Positions 9,230 to 17,807 are shown, counted from the first letter of the stretch. The stretch: 64,000 bases of DNA from Gammaproteobacteria bacterium HGW-Gammaproteobacteria-1 (GCA_002840095.1 PGZL01000006.1:139241-203240); one strand, 5' to 3'. Program-made: numbers and translations. The notes: generated by a model from the sequence alone, not told the origin.

Positions 9230-9742
9230 ATGGCTGAGAAGAAAAACTGCATATCCGAGCTCTATAAAAAGCATTACGAAGAATTGCGGCGTTTCGTGGC
9301 CGGAAGATTGTCGGGCGGCGAGGCCGCGGACGTGGTGCAGGACGTCTTTGTGCGCACCTTGTGCCTGGAGTCGGGCTACGAGATCCGAGAGCCTCGTGCG
9401 TTCCTCTTTCAGGTGGCGTCCAATATCGTACTTGACCGCCTGCGAATGCAGCAGCATCGGCATGACGCGTGTGGTGCGGTGGGTGCCGATACCTGTCATG
9501 ATGAACCTGCTGACGAGATATCTCCCGAGGCAACCCTGGCGGCGCAGCAACGCCTGGATATTCTCCGCGAAGCGATCGACGAACTTCCACCCCGTTGCCG
9601 CGAGGTGTTTCTGCTGCACAGATTCCATCATCACAGCTATGCCCAGATCGCCCGGCAGTGTGGTATTTCCGTCAATATGGTGGAAAAACACGTTATCAAA
9701 GCGCTTGCGCACTGCCGTAAGCGTTTGGCTGGTTTGGCATGA
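9230..9742 (+). CDS. FecI-type ECF sigma factor
   Basis: The 170-residue protein has sigma region 2 (YKKHYEELRRFVAGRLSGGEAADVVQDVFVR) and region 4 (AIDELPPRCREVFLLHRFHHHSYAQIARQCGISVNMVEKHVIKAL), the layout of iron-starvation (FecI) ECF sigma factors. These direct RNA polymerase to a TonB receptor gene after a signal from outside the cell. Here it is followed by fecR-like and fecA-like genes, with an ATGA overlap to the first, so it should drive the downstream receptor and perhaps the peptide locus. No strong ribosome binding site is seen before the ATG at 9230. Confidence 0.92.
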   Translation: MAEKKNCISELYKKHYEELRRFVAGRLSGGEAADVVQDVFVRTLCLESGYEIREPRAFLFQVASNIVLDRLRMQQHRHDACGAVGADTCHDEPADEISPEATLAAQQRLDILREAIDELPPRCREVFLLHRFHHHSYAQIARQCGISVNMVEKHVIKALAHCRKRLAGLA

Positions 9743-10791
9743 TGTCCATTTCCAAGATGGCTTCTGTATTGACAACGCCGCGTCGGTTGGTCGACATTTC
9801 GGCAAAGACCCCTGACAATTATCGTTCCATGCACGAACAAAGCCCATCGGAATCGCCGGTTTCGTTTGCCCGTCGGCAGGCCGCGGAGTGGTTTGTACGT
9901 CTGCGAGCGGACGATTGCGCGGTAACCGAACGGCAGGCGTTCGAGCTGTGGCTGGCAGAAGATGAGGGCAACCGCCGGGAGTACGATGCGGTGCATCGGC
10001 TGTGGGATGAACTGGACGGACTCGCTCCCAGCTTCAGGACATTCGCACCGGAGGCGGCTACTCGGAGCAGAAGCCGCCTCCGGCAGGCCTGGGCCGCTGC
10101 GGCCGTAGTTGTCCTCGTGCTGGGCGGGTTGCTATTTTTCCTGTCGCATGAGCCCGGCGTTTATCGGACGGCGAAGGGGGAGCAACAGAGCGTACAGTTG
10201 GCGGACGGTACCATCATTCACCTGAACAGCGACACGGCCTTGCAGGTGGCCGACAGCGTGCGCGCTGTCTCCCTCCGCCAAGGGGAGGCGCTGTTTGAGG
10301 TGTATTCGGATCCCGCACGGCCCTTCCATGTAAATACGGGGGCGGGCGTGATCCGCGTCCTCGGAACCCGGTTCAATGTCCGCAGCCATGCGGAATACGT
10401 GCGGGTGGCCGTGCTGGAGGGACGTGTGGAGGTCGAATCGCCCCAAGGTGAAAAACGCCTGCTGTCCGCCGGCCACGCCACGGCCTGGGCCGTGGGAGGA
10501 GCGTTCACCGTCCCGGTGGAATCTTTCGATCAACGCACTGTACTTGCCTGGCGCGAGGGCAAAATGATTTTCGATGCCACACCGTTCAGCGATGTGGTCG
10601 AGGAATTCAATCGCCATAGCACTTCCCCGCTGCATCTGGGCGATCCCGCCCTTCGGGACATCACATTGAGCGGCACCTTCCGTATCGCCAACCGGGAGGA
10701 ATTCCCCCGATTGCTGGAAAGGATGTTGCCGATTACGGCGCGGCAGACCGATGATGGCGCATGGATACTGCGCGAGGCGCATAGACCATAG
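9739..10791 (+). CDS. FecR-type anti-sigma factor / signal transducer
   Basis: This is an inner-membrane protein that holds or activates the FecI-type sigma factor in response to an occupied outer-membrane receptor. The cytoplasmic N-terminus has the typical AAEWFVRLRADDCAVTERQAFELWLAEDE segment (residues about 48-75), a single membrane span lies at about 117-136 (AAAAVVVLVLGGLLFFL), and the FecR domain follows (DGTIIHLNSDTALQV, VAVLEGRVEV). The ATG at 9739 overlaps the sigma stop and gives 350 residues; ATG codons at 9742 and 9829 are also possible. Confidence 0.92.
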   Translation: MMSISKMASVLTTPRRLVDISAKTPDNYRSMHEQSPSESPVSFARRQAAEWFVRLRADDCAVTERQAFELWLAEDEGNRREYDAVHRLWDELDGLAPSFRTFAPEAATRSRSRLRQAWAAAAVVVLVLGGLLFFLSHEPGVYRTAKGEQQSVQLADGTIIHLNSDTALQVADSVRAVSLRQGEALFEVYSDPARPFHVNTGAGVIRVLGTRFNVRSHAEYVRVAVLEGRVEVESPQGEKRLLSAGHATAWAVGGAFTVPVESFDQRTVLAWREGKMIFDATPFSDVVEEFNRHSTSPLHLGDPALRDITLSGTFRIANREEFPRLLERMLPITARQTDDGAWILREAHRP

Positions 10792-11030
10792 CGGAAGGGA
10801 AGCATTTTCCTCCGCGCCGCTTCTTCCCTAAGTCTATCCCTGATTCCGTGTGCAGCTCGTAACACGTTTTGCGCCTCCCCCCACGGGATAGTGGTGGGCC
10901 GCGTTGGCATATAGGCCATGCGCTCGAAAAAAAATCCCACAGGCACGTCAGGGTTTTAGCGTTTCATCCGTCTCATCTGTGTTGCGGCCACATTTTCGCC
11001 GGCCGCTGTTCCAGATGGAGACAAGAAACA
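10792..11030 (+). promoter_or_regulatory. Upstream region of the STN-type TonB receptor, likely sigma target
   Basis: These 239 bases separate the fecR-like gene from the receptor and hold no convincing gene. In FecIRA systems the sigma factor's own promoter lies here. CGTCT at 10969-10973 resembles the -10 element of several iron-starvation sigma factors and is preceded by the T-rich stretch GGGTTTTAGCGTTTCATC. The assignment is by position and resemblance only. Confidence 0.35.
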
Positions 11031-13322
11031 ATGAATGAAAGCAGCCCCCGCCGGTTTGCCTTCCCCATACCGACATGGCCCGTCCTCGCCCTGGCGGTTA
11101 GTTTGCCACTCGCCGCCCCGATGGCCCTTGCCGCTGATACGGTGGCATTACAGATCGCACCTCAATCTCTGGATGCCGCACTGCGCGCCTTTGCCGAACA
11201 GACTGGCGTGGATCTGCTGTATGCCCCCGGCCTGGTTCGGGGGCGCCAGACGGAAGGATTGAGCGGCACGCATACGGCGGATGAGGCGCTGCACCACCTG
11301 TTGGCGAGCTCCGGGATCGTGTTCGAACGCACCGCTGATGGTACCTATCTGCTGCTGGCCGCGGAAACCGCGAAACCGCGTGGTGAAAATCTGTCCACCG
11401 TGGTGGTGACCGCGACCCGCACGGAGCGTGAAATCATGGATGTGCCGGCGAGCATCTCGGTCGTCACCGCCGAGGATATCGCCCGCCAGCATGTGACCAA
11501 TCCTGAGGATGTATTGCGCTCCCTGCCGGGCGTGGATGTGACCTATCTGTCCGGTCCCGCAGCCGCTGGTATACCCGTTCTGCGAGGCCTGGGGCTGACG
11601 TTCGCGGGCACCACTACCCAGTCGTTGTTGAACGGCATGCCTGTTGAGCCGCTGGCGATAACCCGGCGTTATCTCTGGCACCTGGTCGACCCGGCGCACA
11701 TCGAGCGCATTGAGGTCGTGCGCGGCCCCAGCTCGGTGCTCTATGGGCCGGGCGCGATGGGGGGCGTGATCAACGTCATCACCAAGCGCGGCAGCGGCGA
11801 CCCGTATGCACAGGTGCAGATGGGTGGCGGGTCCCATAACGCCCGTTCCGTTGCCGCCTCGGCAGGTGGTTCGGTGGGGGACGTGGATGTCTATTTCGGC
11901 GCCAGCACCTATCAGACGGACGGCTTCAAACAGCTTACGGAAACACCGGCTCCGTGGGAGGCGTGGTATCCATCCGGATACACCGATCTGGACGGCCGCG
12001 ATGGCAAGGAAAAGAAGCTCAACGCGCGTCTTACCTGGTGGGCTAGCGAAGACACGGATATCTCCGCGGGAATGAGCTATTTCGAGAATGAGGGTGCTGT
12101 CCTGGGTGGCCATCCCAATTACCGAACCGAACAGGAGGGTACGGTATTTGACATGATGCTCACCCATCGATATGCCGGTGGGCAGGTACTCAAGGCCAAG
12201 CTGGCCCAATCGGATATGAGAGCCCCCAAACGTACGTTTGATGAAAATTACTGGTACGGCGATGGTAGCCTCGCGGAGGTCGCGCATGACCGGGAGGATG
12301 AGAATACTGTTTCTGCGGACATGCAACTGGAACTGCACCCATCCTCGGATAACACGCTGACACTGGGCACCACATGGTGGGATGGGAAATATGAAACCAC
12401 CGAATACGATCCGGACGGAACCGTAACCTGGGAAATGCAGCACAAGAGCCGCACCTATGGCGTTTTCGTGCAGGACGAGCATCGTTTTGACCGGCTCACT
12501 GTGACAGTAGGTGGCCGCTACGACGTGTATGAGCACTATAATTTTGAATCGAACGGCGCTGCACGACCTGATGCCGACGACAAGGTCTTCACACCGCGTG
12601 TCGCGCTCAATTATGGTTTGCGGGACGGACTCGCCCTCTATGCATCCGCGGGTACCGCCTATCTTGCCGCCCCGAATTCCCTGAAGTATCGAAACAGCCC
12701 TTGGTGGCTGGACAATCCAGACCTAAAGCCGGAGACCGCGACATCCTATGAGGCGGGCGTCAAGTTCCGGTCCGCTGGCGGGGTCCTCGATGGAAGTGTG
12801 GCAGTCTATCACACCCTCTTCAAGGACAAGATCGCGAGCACGCAGGTTGACACGAAATGGCAGTTTCAGAACCTCGGCGAAACCCGCGTGCGAGGGCTGG
12901 AGCTGGATCTGAACACTCGCCTCGGCGAGTACTGGCGGCCGTTCCTCAACTACACCTATACCGATTCGGAAATTACGAAGAATCCCTCGAATCCGGCATG
13001 GGAAGGGAATGAGACCGCAAACACCCCGAAGCATAAATTCAATGTTGGCTTGGCCTATGACGGCCCGCAGTCGGTGAACGCGCAGGTTAACGGACGCTAC
13101 GTGGGTGAACGCTATTACATGGACAGTAATGCCGACAACACCAAAGCCGACAACCATTTTCTGGTCGACATGAAGGTGTCGAAGGTGTTCCGTCTCGGCA
13201 GCGGCCCGGAGTGGACGGCGTCCCTTGCGGTAAACAACGCATTCGACGGCACGGGATACGGCTTCTGGTACGAAAAACTGGATGGGCGGAATTACTGGCT
13301 TGAGGTGGGGGCCAAGTTCTGA
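11031..13322 (+). CDS. TonB-dependent receptor with STN signalling domain (FecA type)
   Basis: This is an outer-membrane receptor that both imports a ligand and signals to FecR. The start is the ATG at 11031 with a GGAG site, giving 763 residues. A signal peptide ends near ALAA (residue about 34). The STN domain follows at about 37-105 (IAPQSLDAALRAFAEQTGVDLLYAPG), then a TonB-box-like STVVVTATRTE, the plug domain (EDVLRSLPGVDV) and the beta barrel, ending in phenylalanine (WLEVGAKF). The ligand is not evident from sequence. Its position between fecR and a modified-peptide locus suggests that the peptide product, free or metal-bound, is the ligand. Confidence 0.93.
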   Translation: MNESSPRRFAFPIPTWPVLALAVSLPLAAPMALAADTVALQIAPQSLDAALRAFAEQTGVDLLYAPGLVRGRQTEGLSGTHTADEALHHLLASSGIVFERTADGTYLLLAAETAKPRGENLSTVVVTATRTEREIMDVPASISVVTAEDIARQHVTNPEDVLRSLPGVDVTYLSGPAAAGIPVLRGLGLTFAGTTTQSLLNGMPVEPLAITRRYLWHLVDPAHIERIEVVRGPSSVLYGPGAMGGVINVITKRGSGDPYAQVQMGGGSHNARSVAASAGGSVGDVDVYFGASTYQTDGFKQLTETPAPWEAWYPSGYTDLDGRDGKEKKLNARLTWWASEDTDISAGMSYFENEGAVLGGHPNYRTEQEGTVFDMMLTHRYAGGQVLKAKLAQSDMRAPKRTFDENYWYGDGSLAEVAHDREDENTVSADMQLELHPSSDNTLTLGTTWWDGKYETTEYDPDGTVTWEMQHKSRTYGVFVQDEHRFDRLTVTVGGRYDVYEHYNFESNGAARPDADDKVFTPRVALNYGLRDGLALYASAGTAYLAAPNSLKYRNSPWWLDNPDLKPETATSYEAGVKFRSAGGVLDGSVAVYHTLFKDKIASTQVDTKWQFQNLGETRVRGLELDLNTRLGEYWRPFLNYTYTDSEITKNPSNPAWEGNETANTPKHKFNVGLAYDGPQSVNAQVNGRYVGERYYMDSNADNTKADNHFLVDMKVSKVFRLGSGPEWTASLAVNNAFDGTGYGFWYEKLDGRNYWLEVGAKF

Positions 13323-13649
13323 CGCATGCCGGAATCAGGGGGTGGATGGTTGCGTATGAATGCGGTTGAAATGGTGTATGCAGTTTATGTTCCGTTCAAA
13401 CACCCGCGTCATGGGTTGGGGCGCGCCTCTGCATAGAAATTCGTAACTAGTCGCCCAGCGATTTTCGCCGTCATTTTCGTGTGGGCGGGAATACAAAAGG
13501 CACCAACGTTGACGCCTCAGTGCAGCCTGGAGCGTCAAGGTTGGCGCTCGCCTACGCGGGAATAACGGAGGAAAGTAGTTACAGAAATTCAAGTTTTGCC
13601 CAGCCACAGGGTTATACCTGCAAGTAGTACATACACAAAGGAGAACATC
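13323..13649. other. Intergenic region before the precursor peptide
   Basis: These 327 bases carry no convincing gene. They hold a 101-bp imperfect palindrome (13468-13568), the left arm of the inverted repeat that brackets the peptide gene (13597-13611), and the peptide's ribosome binding site (13638-13643). Any promoter for the peptide operon must lie here or upstream of the receptor; I could not identify one with confidence. Confidence 0.5.
13468..13568. repeat. 101-bp imperfect palindrome, MITE-like
   Basis: The left end CCGTCATTTTCGTGTGGGCG is, with four mismatches, the reverse complement of the right end CGCCTACGCGGGAATAACGG. The pairing continues inward with CACCAACGTTGACGC (13501-13515) against GCGTCAAGGTTGGCG (about 13532-13546), leaving a short central loop. 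The outer arms resemble the widespread CGTCATTCCCGCG-type intergenic repeat. As RNA it would form a long hairpin between the receptor gene and the peptide gene, able to attenuate read-through or protect a transcript end. Confidence 0.7.
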
Positions 13650-13842
13650 ATGGAAATCAATGAAATCGTGTTTGAGTCTTTGGAAGGGTGCAATGAGGCG
13701 TTTGAGGTGATGACGAAGTGTGCCTGTTGTGGCACGCAGGGCGGAAACATGTGCGGTTGCGGACCGAAGGTCTGAACCAAAATCCACCGGCAGTAAGATT
13801 ACGTAACATCAACGCGTAGTGTCTGCGCCCTGTGGCTGGGCA
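13597..13842. repeat. Perfect 15-bp inverted repeat bracketing the peptide gene
   Basis: TGCCCAGCCACAGGG at 13597-13611 is the exact reverse complement of CCCTGTGGCTGGGCA at 13828-13842. The left arm lies 38 bases before the peptide start and the right arm 52 bases after its stop, immediately before the ribosome binding site of the first maturase. In RNA the arms could pair and enclose the peptide message; in DNA they could mark a unit that was inserted or inverted. Confidence 0.8.
13650..13775 (+). CDS. Cys-rich 41-residue RiPP precursor peptide (putative)
   Basis: This short gene has a good ribosome binding site (AAAGGAG, 6 bases before the ATG) and encodes 41 residues. The N-terminal half is acidic (Glu at 2, 5, 9, 12, 16 and 19) and could be the leader. 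The C-terminal half is KCACCGTQGGNMCGCGPKV. Cysteines are at 14, 24, 26, 27, 35 and 37: six in 41 residues, a density like that of SCIFF/ranthipeptide precursors, with two CxC pairs. There is no Trp or Tyr. Three radical SAM/SPASM enzymes follow directly, which strongly supports a precursor role. The likely modification is Cys thioether cross-linking, but this is inference. No known precursor family was recognised. Confidence 0.82.
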   Translation: MEINEIVFESLEGCNEAFEVMTKCACCGTQGGNMCGCGPKV

Positions 13843-13863
13843 TCCATGTGAGGAGAAACCGGC

Positions 13864-15297
13864 ATGCCGGAGAGAAAAGATTTTCACACGTTTTCCAAAG
13901 ATGGTCAGGCCTATCTGTTCCTGACCCAACCCGTGTCGATATTCAAGATCGACGACGATACCGCGCGGGTGGTGCGCGCGGTGGAACTGGGCGAGCCCCT
14001 CAACGGGAATTTTGAACGGCAGCGCTGGCAGGAAGCCCACACGTTCATGCAGCGTTACTGCGGCGGGATGCCGCAGGCAAAGGTGTTGCGCGGGCCGGAA
14101 GACATCGACGAGCGTGTGGCGGGGATATACCTGTTCACCTCGCAGAAGTGCAACCTCAGGTGCGCCTACTGCTATGGTGACGAAGGGGAATACGGCCAGC
14201 GCGGCGTGATGAGCGAGCAGGTGTTGAACGACACGTTCGACCGCCTGTTCAACGACGGATGGGACAGGTATTTCATCACCTTCTTCGGCGGCGAGCCGTT
14301 GATGAACCTGCCCATCATGGACAAGACGGCCCAGCTCGCCGAGGAGTACCGCAAGGAGCGGAAGGCGGATATCTCCCTGGGTATCGTCACCAATGGCACG
14401 ATGTACAGCCGAAAGATCAAAAACTTTTTCCGCAAGCACATCAGCGACGCCACCTTCAGCCTGGATGGCCCCAAGGAGCTGAACGATAGTCAGCGCCTCA
14501 GCAAGTCAGGCCTAAGTGTTTATGACCGGGCGGTGAAAAATATACGCAAGCTGACCGAAGACGCGTCCTTCAATTGGGCATTCCGCACCATCGTCACCAA
14601 CCGTGGCTGCGAACAGGTAGAGGAAATCTACGACCACCTGGGTGGATTCGGGGCGGGAGGGATCGGGGTCGTGAATGTGGACGTGCCCAAGGACAATCCG
14701 TTGTTCCTGGATGACGCCCAGTATCGGCGCTTCATCGAGCAAATCGTGGCGGTAAACCGCAAGGGGCTGCGCAGCTTCATCGAGGGCGGGCAGGCGGTGG
14801 CGTTCGAGTATCCCTTCTACATCCTGTTTTACTTCATCTCGCGCAGCCGCGCCCTGTATCACTGCAATGCGGGCACCAACCTGCTGGCCGTCACCGCCGA
14901 GGGCGATGTTTACCCCTGCCATCGTTTCGTGGGCGCGGAGGAGTTTTGCATGGGCAACGTGAGCGATCCCGGGTTGCGGCAGAGCAAGCGTTATCGAGCC
15001 TTGCGCCAGCGGTTCATCGATTCCACTGTGGATAACCGTCCGGGTTGCAGGGATTGCTGGGCACGCTATCTGTGCGGCGGATCATGCGCCAAGTATTCCC
15101 ACGCCGAGCATGGCGACATCGATCCGCCGGTGGCGCGGCACTGCCAGTACATCAAGACCATTATCGAGGAGTTGTTGCCCGAGATCGTCGGGATCATCGA
15201 GCGGCCGGAGGAAAAACAGGTGCTTATGCGCCGTCTTGGTGCGGCGGTATCCAACCGCTGGGGCAGCAAGGGGATGAATACCGATTATGTTTCGTGA
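13864..15297 (+). CDS. Radical SAM/SPASM peptide maturase 1
   Basis: This 477-residue enzyme has an N-terminal segment of about 85 residues (FSKDGQAYLFLTQPVSIFKID) like the one before the radical SAM domain in SCIFF and QhpD-type maturases. The radical SAM motif CNLRCAYC follows (C96, C100, C103), then FFGGEPL and TFSLDGP, and a SPASM domain with GDVYPCHRF and CRDCWARYLCGGSC, where auxiliary iron-sulfur clusters bind. The CxxCWARYxCGGxC form is typical of enzymes that join cysteine sulfur to another residue. A GAGGAG-like site precedes the ATG, 88 bp after the peptide stop. It overlaps maturase 2 by 11 bp. Confidence 0.93.
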   Translation: MPERKDFHTFSKDGQAYLFLTQPVSIFKIDDDTARVVRAVELGEPLNGNFERQRWQEAHTFMQRYCGGMPQAKVLRGPEDIDERVAGIYLFTSQKCNLRCAYCYGDEGEYGQRGVMSEQVLNDTFDRLFNDGWDRYFITFFGGEPLMNLPIMDKTAQLAEEYRKERKADISLGIVTNGTMYSRKIKNFFRKHISDATFSLDGPKELNDSQRLSKSGLSVYDRAVKNIRKLTEDASFNWAFRTIVTNRGCEQVEEIYDHLGGFGAGGIGVVNVDVPKDNPLFLDDAQYRRFIEQIVAVNRKGLRSFIEGGQAVAFEYPFYILFYFISRSRALYHCNAGTNLLAVTAEGDVYPCHRFVGAEEFCMGNVSDPGLRQSKRYRALRQRFIDSTVDNRPGCRDCWARYLCGGSCAKYSHAEHGDIDPPVARHCQYIKTIIEELLPEIVGIIERPEEKQVLMRRLGAAVSNRWGSKGMNTDYVS

Positions 15298-16678
15298 TTT
15301 CCACTTGATTCGATGCGGGGAGAACGATGTACTCTTTTTCCCGGAAAGCGTGAAAATTTACGGCGTACCCAAGGTCTATGCGCCGGCGATTGTCGACTAT
15401 CTGGAACACGGCGGGGAAGTGCCGGATGCCGTCGCGTCGATTCTGGAAAAAGAGGCTGGACAGGCACAAGCGCAGGCAGGCGTGCTCGCGCAACGCATCG
15501 AAAACGACGGCAACGCGGAGACGGACAGCCTCTGTCTCTATCTTGCACACGATTGCAATCTGGCCTGCACCTACTGTTATAACAACGGTGGACGCGTGTC
15601 CGACTCCGTGCCAATGATGGATGCGGAAGTTGCCGAAGCCGCATTCCGCCGCTATTTCACCGAACCCGGACGTACCTACGGGGTGAGTTTCTATGGCGGG
15701 GAGCCGTTACTGAACTTCAGGGCCATGAAACATGTGGTAACGCGTGGCGCGGCGCTGGAGCGTGAACGCGGCATACGAATCATCTACAGCATGACCACCA
15801 ACGGCACGGTTCTGAACAAGGATATCCTGCAGTTCATCGATCGGAATATCGATAACGTGACGGTAAGCCTCGACGGTCCCATGGAGGTGAACGACCGCTA
15901 TCGGGTGCGTGAGACCAGGGGCGCGCCACAGGGGTCGTACGCCAAGGTGCTTGCCAATCTCCAGCGGCTGAGGGAGAAAACCAAGGCGAAGTTGACCATC
16001 AAGGCCACACTCACCGGCACCGGTGTCCCACTCTATGAACAATCGTTGCAACACTTGCGCTCCCTGGGGACAGACGGGGTGGCGATGACGCCAGTAAATA
16101 CTGCTCCCGACAATCCCGCGGCTATCGCAGATGGCGCCTTCGCGGATTACGTGGAGCGAGAGGCCGAACACTGCCGGCGTTTCTTCGCGGCCGATGTGCC
16201 CGAACCGGTGATGGGGCAGGAAACGACACTGAACATGCTTGCCAACCTGCTTACCAAGCGGAAGTTTCTCAAGCACTGCGATGCAGGCAAAAACCCGGCG
16301 GTCACGGCGGACGGCTCGCTCTACGCCTGCCACGGCCTGACTGGAATGTCCGAGTTCCACATGGGCACGCTCGCGCAGGTGTCGCCGCGGGAGTGGGATA
16401 TTCGTTCCATGTTCGCGGCGCTGAACGTCCGTGACATTCCCGAATGCAGCCGCTGTTGGGCGCGCTACCTGTGTGGCGGGGCCTGCTACGCCCACGCGTA
16501 TACCAACACAGGCAGCGTCGCGCGCCCCGATCCTCGGCACTGTATGCTCACCCGTCGCCAGGCGGAGGCGGTGATCGCGGGATTCGCCGGGGCAATGGCG
16601 GAGCCGCGTCAGCTCGCGCGCATCTATCGCACGGTGAAAGAGATGATCAATCCCGCCCAGGACACGCCCCATGCATAA
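15287..16678 (+). CDS. Radical SAM/SPASM peptide maturase 2
   Basis: This 463-residue enzyme is a paralogue of maturase 1. It also has an N-terminal domain of about 80 residues before the cluster motif CNLACTYC (C90, C94, C97), then FYGGEPLLNF, TVSLDGPMEVND, and a SPASM domain with GSLYACHGL and CSRCWARYLCGGACYAHAY. The start overlaps the end of maturase 1, and the end overlaps maturase 3 by 8 bp. That three related enzymes serve one short peptide suggests several distinct cross-links or a multi-enzyme complex. Confidence 0.92.
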   Translation: MFRDFHLIRCGENDVLFFPESVKIYGVPKVYAPAIVDYLEHGGEVPDAVASILEKEAGQAQAQAGVLAQRIENDGNAETDSLCLYLAHDCNLACTYCYNNGGRVSDSVPMMDAEVAEAAFRRYFTEPGRTYGVSFYGGEPLLNFRAMKHVVTRGAALERERGIRIIYSMTTNGTVLNKDILQFIDRNIDNVTVSLDGPMEVNDRYRVRETRGAPQGSYAKVLANLQRLREKTKAKLTIKATLTGTGVPLYEQSLQHLRSLGTDGVAMTPVNTAPDNPAAIADGAFADYVEREAEHCRRFFAADVPEPVMGQETTLNMLANLLTKRKFLKHCDAGKNPAVTADGSLYACHGLTGMSEFHMGTLAQVSPREWDIRSMFAALNVRDIPECSRCWARYLCGGACYAHAYTNTGSVARPDPRHCMLTRRQAEAVIAGFAGAMAEPRQLARIYRTVKEMINPAQDTPHA

Positions 16679-17807
16679 CAGCCTGAGCAACGTCTATCTG
16701 CTGTTGTCCCAGAAATGCAATCTTTCCTGCAGCTACTGCTATGCCAACGGCGGCGATTTCGGGCAGGAGTCGCGCCTGATGGGATCGCGCGTCCTGCGGC
16801 GTGCGCTGGAGCGCATGTTGCCGCTCGCCGATGAGGTGCTGGTGGTTTCATTTTTCGGCGGTGAGCCGTTGTTGAATTTCGAGCGGATGCAGGAGGCGGT
16901 TGCCATTGGCGATGGGCTGGCGCGGGAGTCGGGGGTGGAGTTGCGCTACGCGCTTACCACCAACGGTACCGTAGTCACGGACGAAATCATCGCCTTCCTC
17001 AAGGCGCATGTCGATTACGTGGCGGTCAGTTTGGATGGCGAGGTGCGATTAAACGATCGCGAGCGGCGCTTCCGCAATGGTACGCGCGGTGTGCACGATG
17101 CGGTGTGTGCGACCCTGGCGCGGTTCCGGGAGGCGGGTATCCGTTTCGGCATTCGCGGTACGGTGACGGAAGACGGTGCGGGGATGGTTGATGCCACTAC
17201 CCGCTATCTGCGCGGGCTCGGTGCCGATTCGGTACGCATTGTCCCTGCGTTTCACGCCGACGGCTGGCCGCTGCCAGCGCTGGATGTGCTGGCGGAAAGC
17301 ATGTGCGCCCTCGAACTGGAGGCGCTGGCGCAGGTCGCCCGTGGCGAGGAGCCGGTACGCGGCGAATCCTTTTACAAGACACTCGCCTGCACCATTGGCG
17401 GGGAACGCAGGGACCATCCCTGCGCGGCGGGAGATGCGATGCTCGCCGTGGCGGTCGACGGCGGTGTCTATCCCTGCGATCACTTCGTCGGTGTGACGGA
17501 CTATTGCATGGGCAATGTGTGCGACGAATCCTGGCCGGGGCAACGTTTCGCGCAGGTGCGTGCAAAGCTCAACGGGAATTCGGTGACGCAACGCGCGGCC
17601 TGCCGTGAATGCGCCGTGCGGCATGTTTGTGGCGGGGAGTGCCATGCCCACTCTCTCGCAGCGCATGGCAACATCGCCACGCCATCGCCCTCTCATTGTA
17701 CCTTGATGCATCGCGTGTATTCACGTCTGACAGCGGAGGTGGAGAAATTGGTGGCGGACGAAACTGCGCGCGGTCGGATGCGGGATTTTCTGGGGGAGGA
17801 ACGATGA
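16671..17807 (+). CDS. Radical SAM/SPASM peptide maturase 3 (short form)
   Basis: This 378-residue enzyme begins almost at the radical SAM motif (CNLSCSYC, C16, C20, C23), so it lacks the N-terminal domain found in maturases 1 and 2. If that domain binds the leader peptide, this enzyme may depend on its partners for substrate. FFGGEPLLNF and VSLDGEVRLND follow, and the SPASM domain has GGVYPCDHF and CRECAVRHVCGGECHAHS, in which the WARY of the other two is AVRH. The stop overlaps the ABC ATPase start as ATGA. Confidence 0.92.
   Translation: MHNSLSNVYLLLSQKCNLSCSYCYANGGDFGQESRLMGSRVLRRALERMLPLADEVLVVSFFGGEPLLNFERMQEAVAIGDGLARESGVELRYALTTNGTVVTDEIIAFLKAHVDYVAVSLDGEVRLNDRERRFRNGTRGVHDAVCATLARFREAGIRFGIRGTVTEDGAGMVDATTRYLRGLGADSVRIVPAFHADGWPLPALDVLAESMCALELEALAQVARGEEPVRGESFYKTLACTIGGERRDHPCAAGDAMLAVAVDGGVYPCDHFVGVTDYCMGNVCDESWPGQRFAQVRAKLNGNSVTQRAACRECAVRHVCGGECHAHSLAAHGNIATPSPSHCTLMHRVYSRLTAEVEKLVADETARGRMRDFLGEER

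Noticed and set aside
9637-9996. Minus-strand frame across the sigma/FecR junction
   Set aside because: No ribosome binding site or homology; both genes beneath it are well supported.
11148-12536. 462-codon minus-strand frame opposite the first TonB receptor
   Set aside because: It lies wholly within a well-supported receptor gene and has no family motifs or ribosome binding site.
13650-13775. Peptide as a methanobactin or QhpC precursor
   Set aside because: It lacks MbnB/MbnC partners for the first, and has no tryptophan for the CTQ cofactor of the second.
13335-13787. Minus-strand frames opposite the precursor peptide
   Set aside because: They cross the palindrome and the peptide gene, have no motifs and no promoter or ribosome binding site; the plus-strand peptide has both context and a good site.
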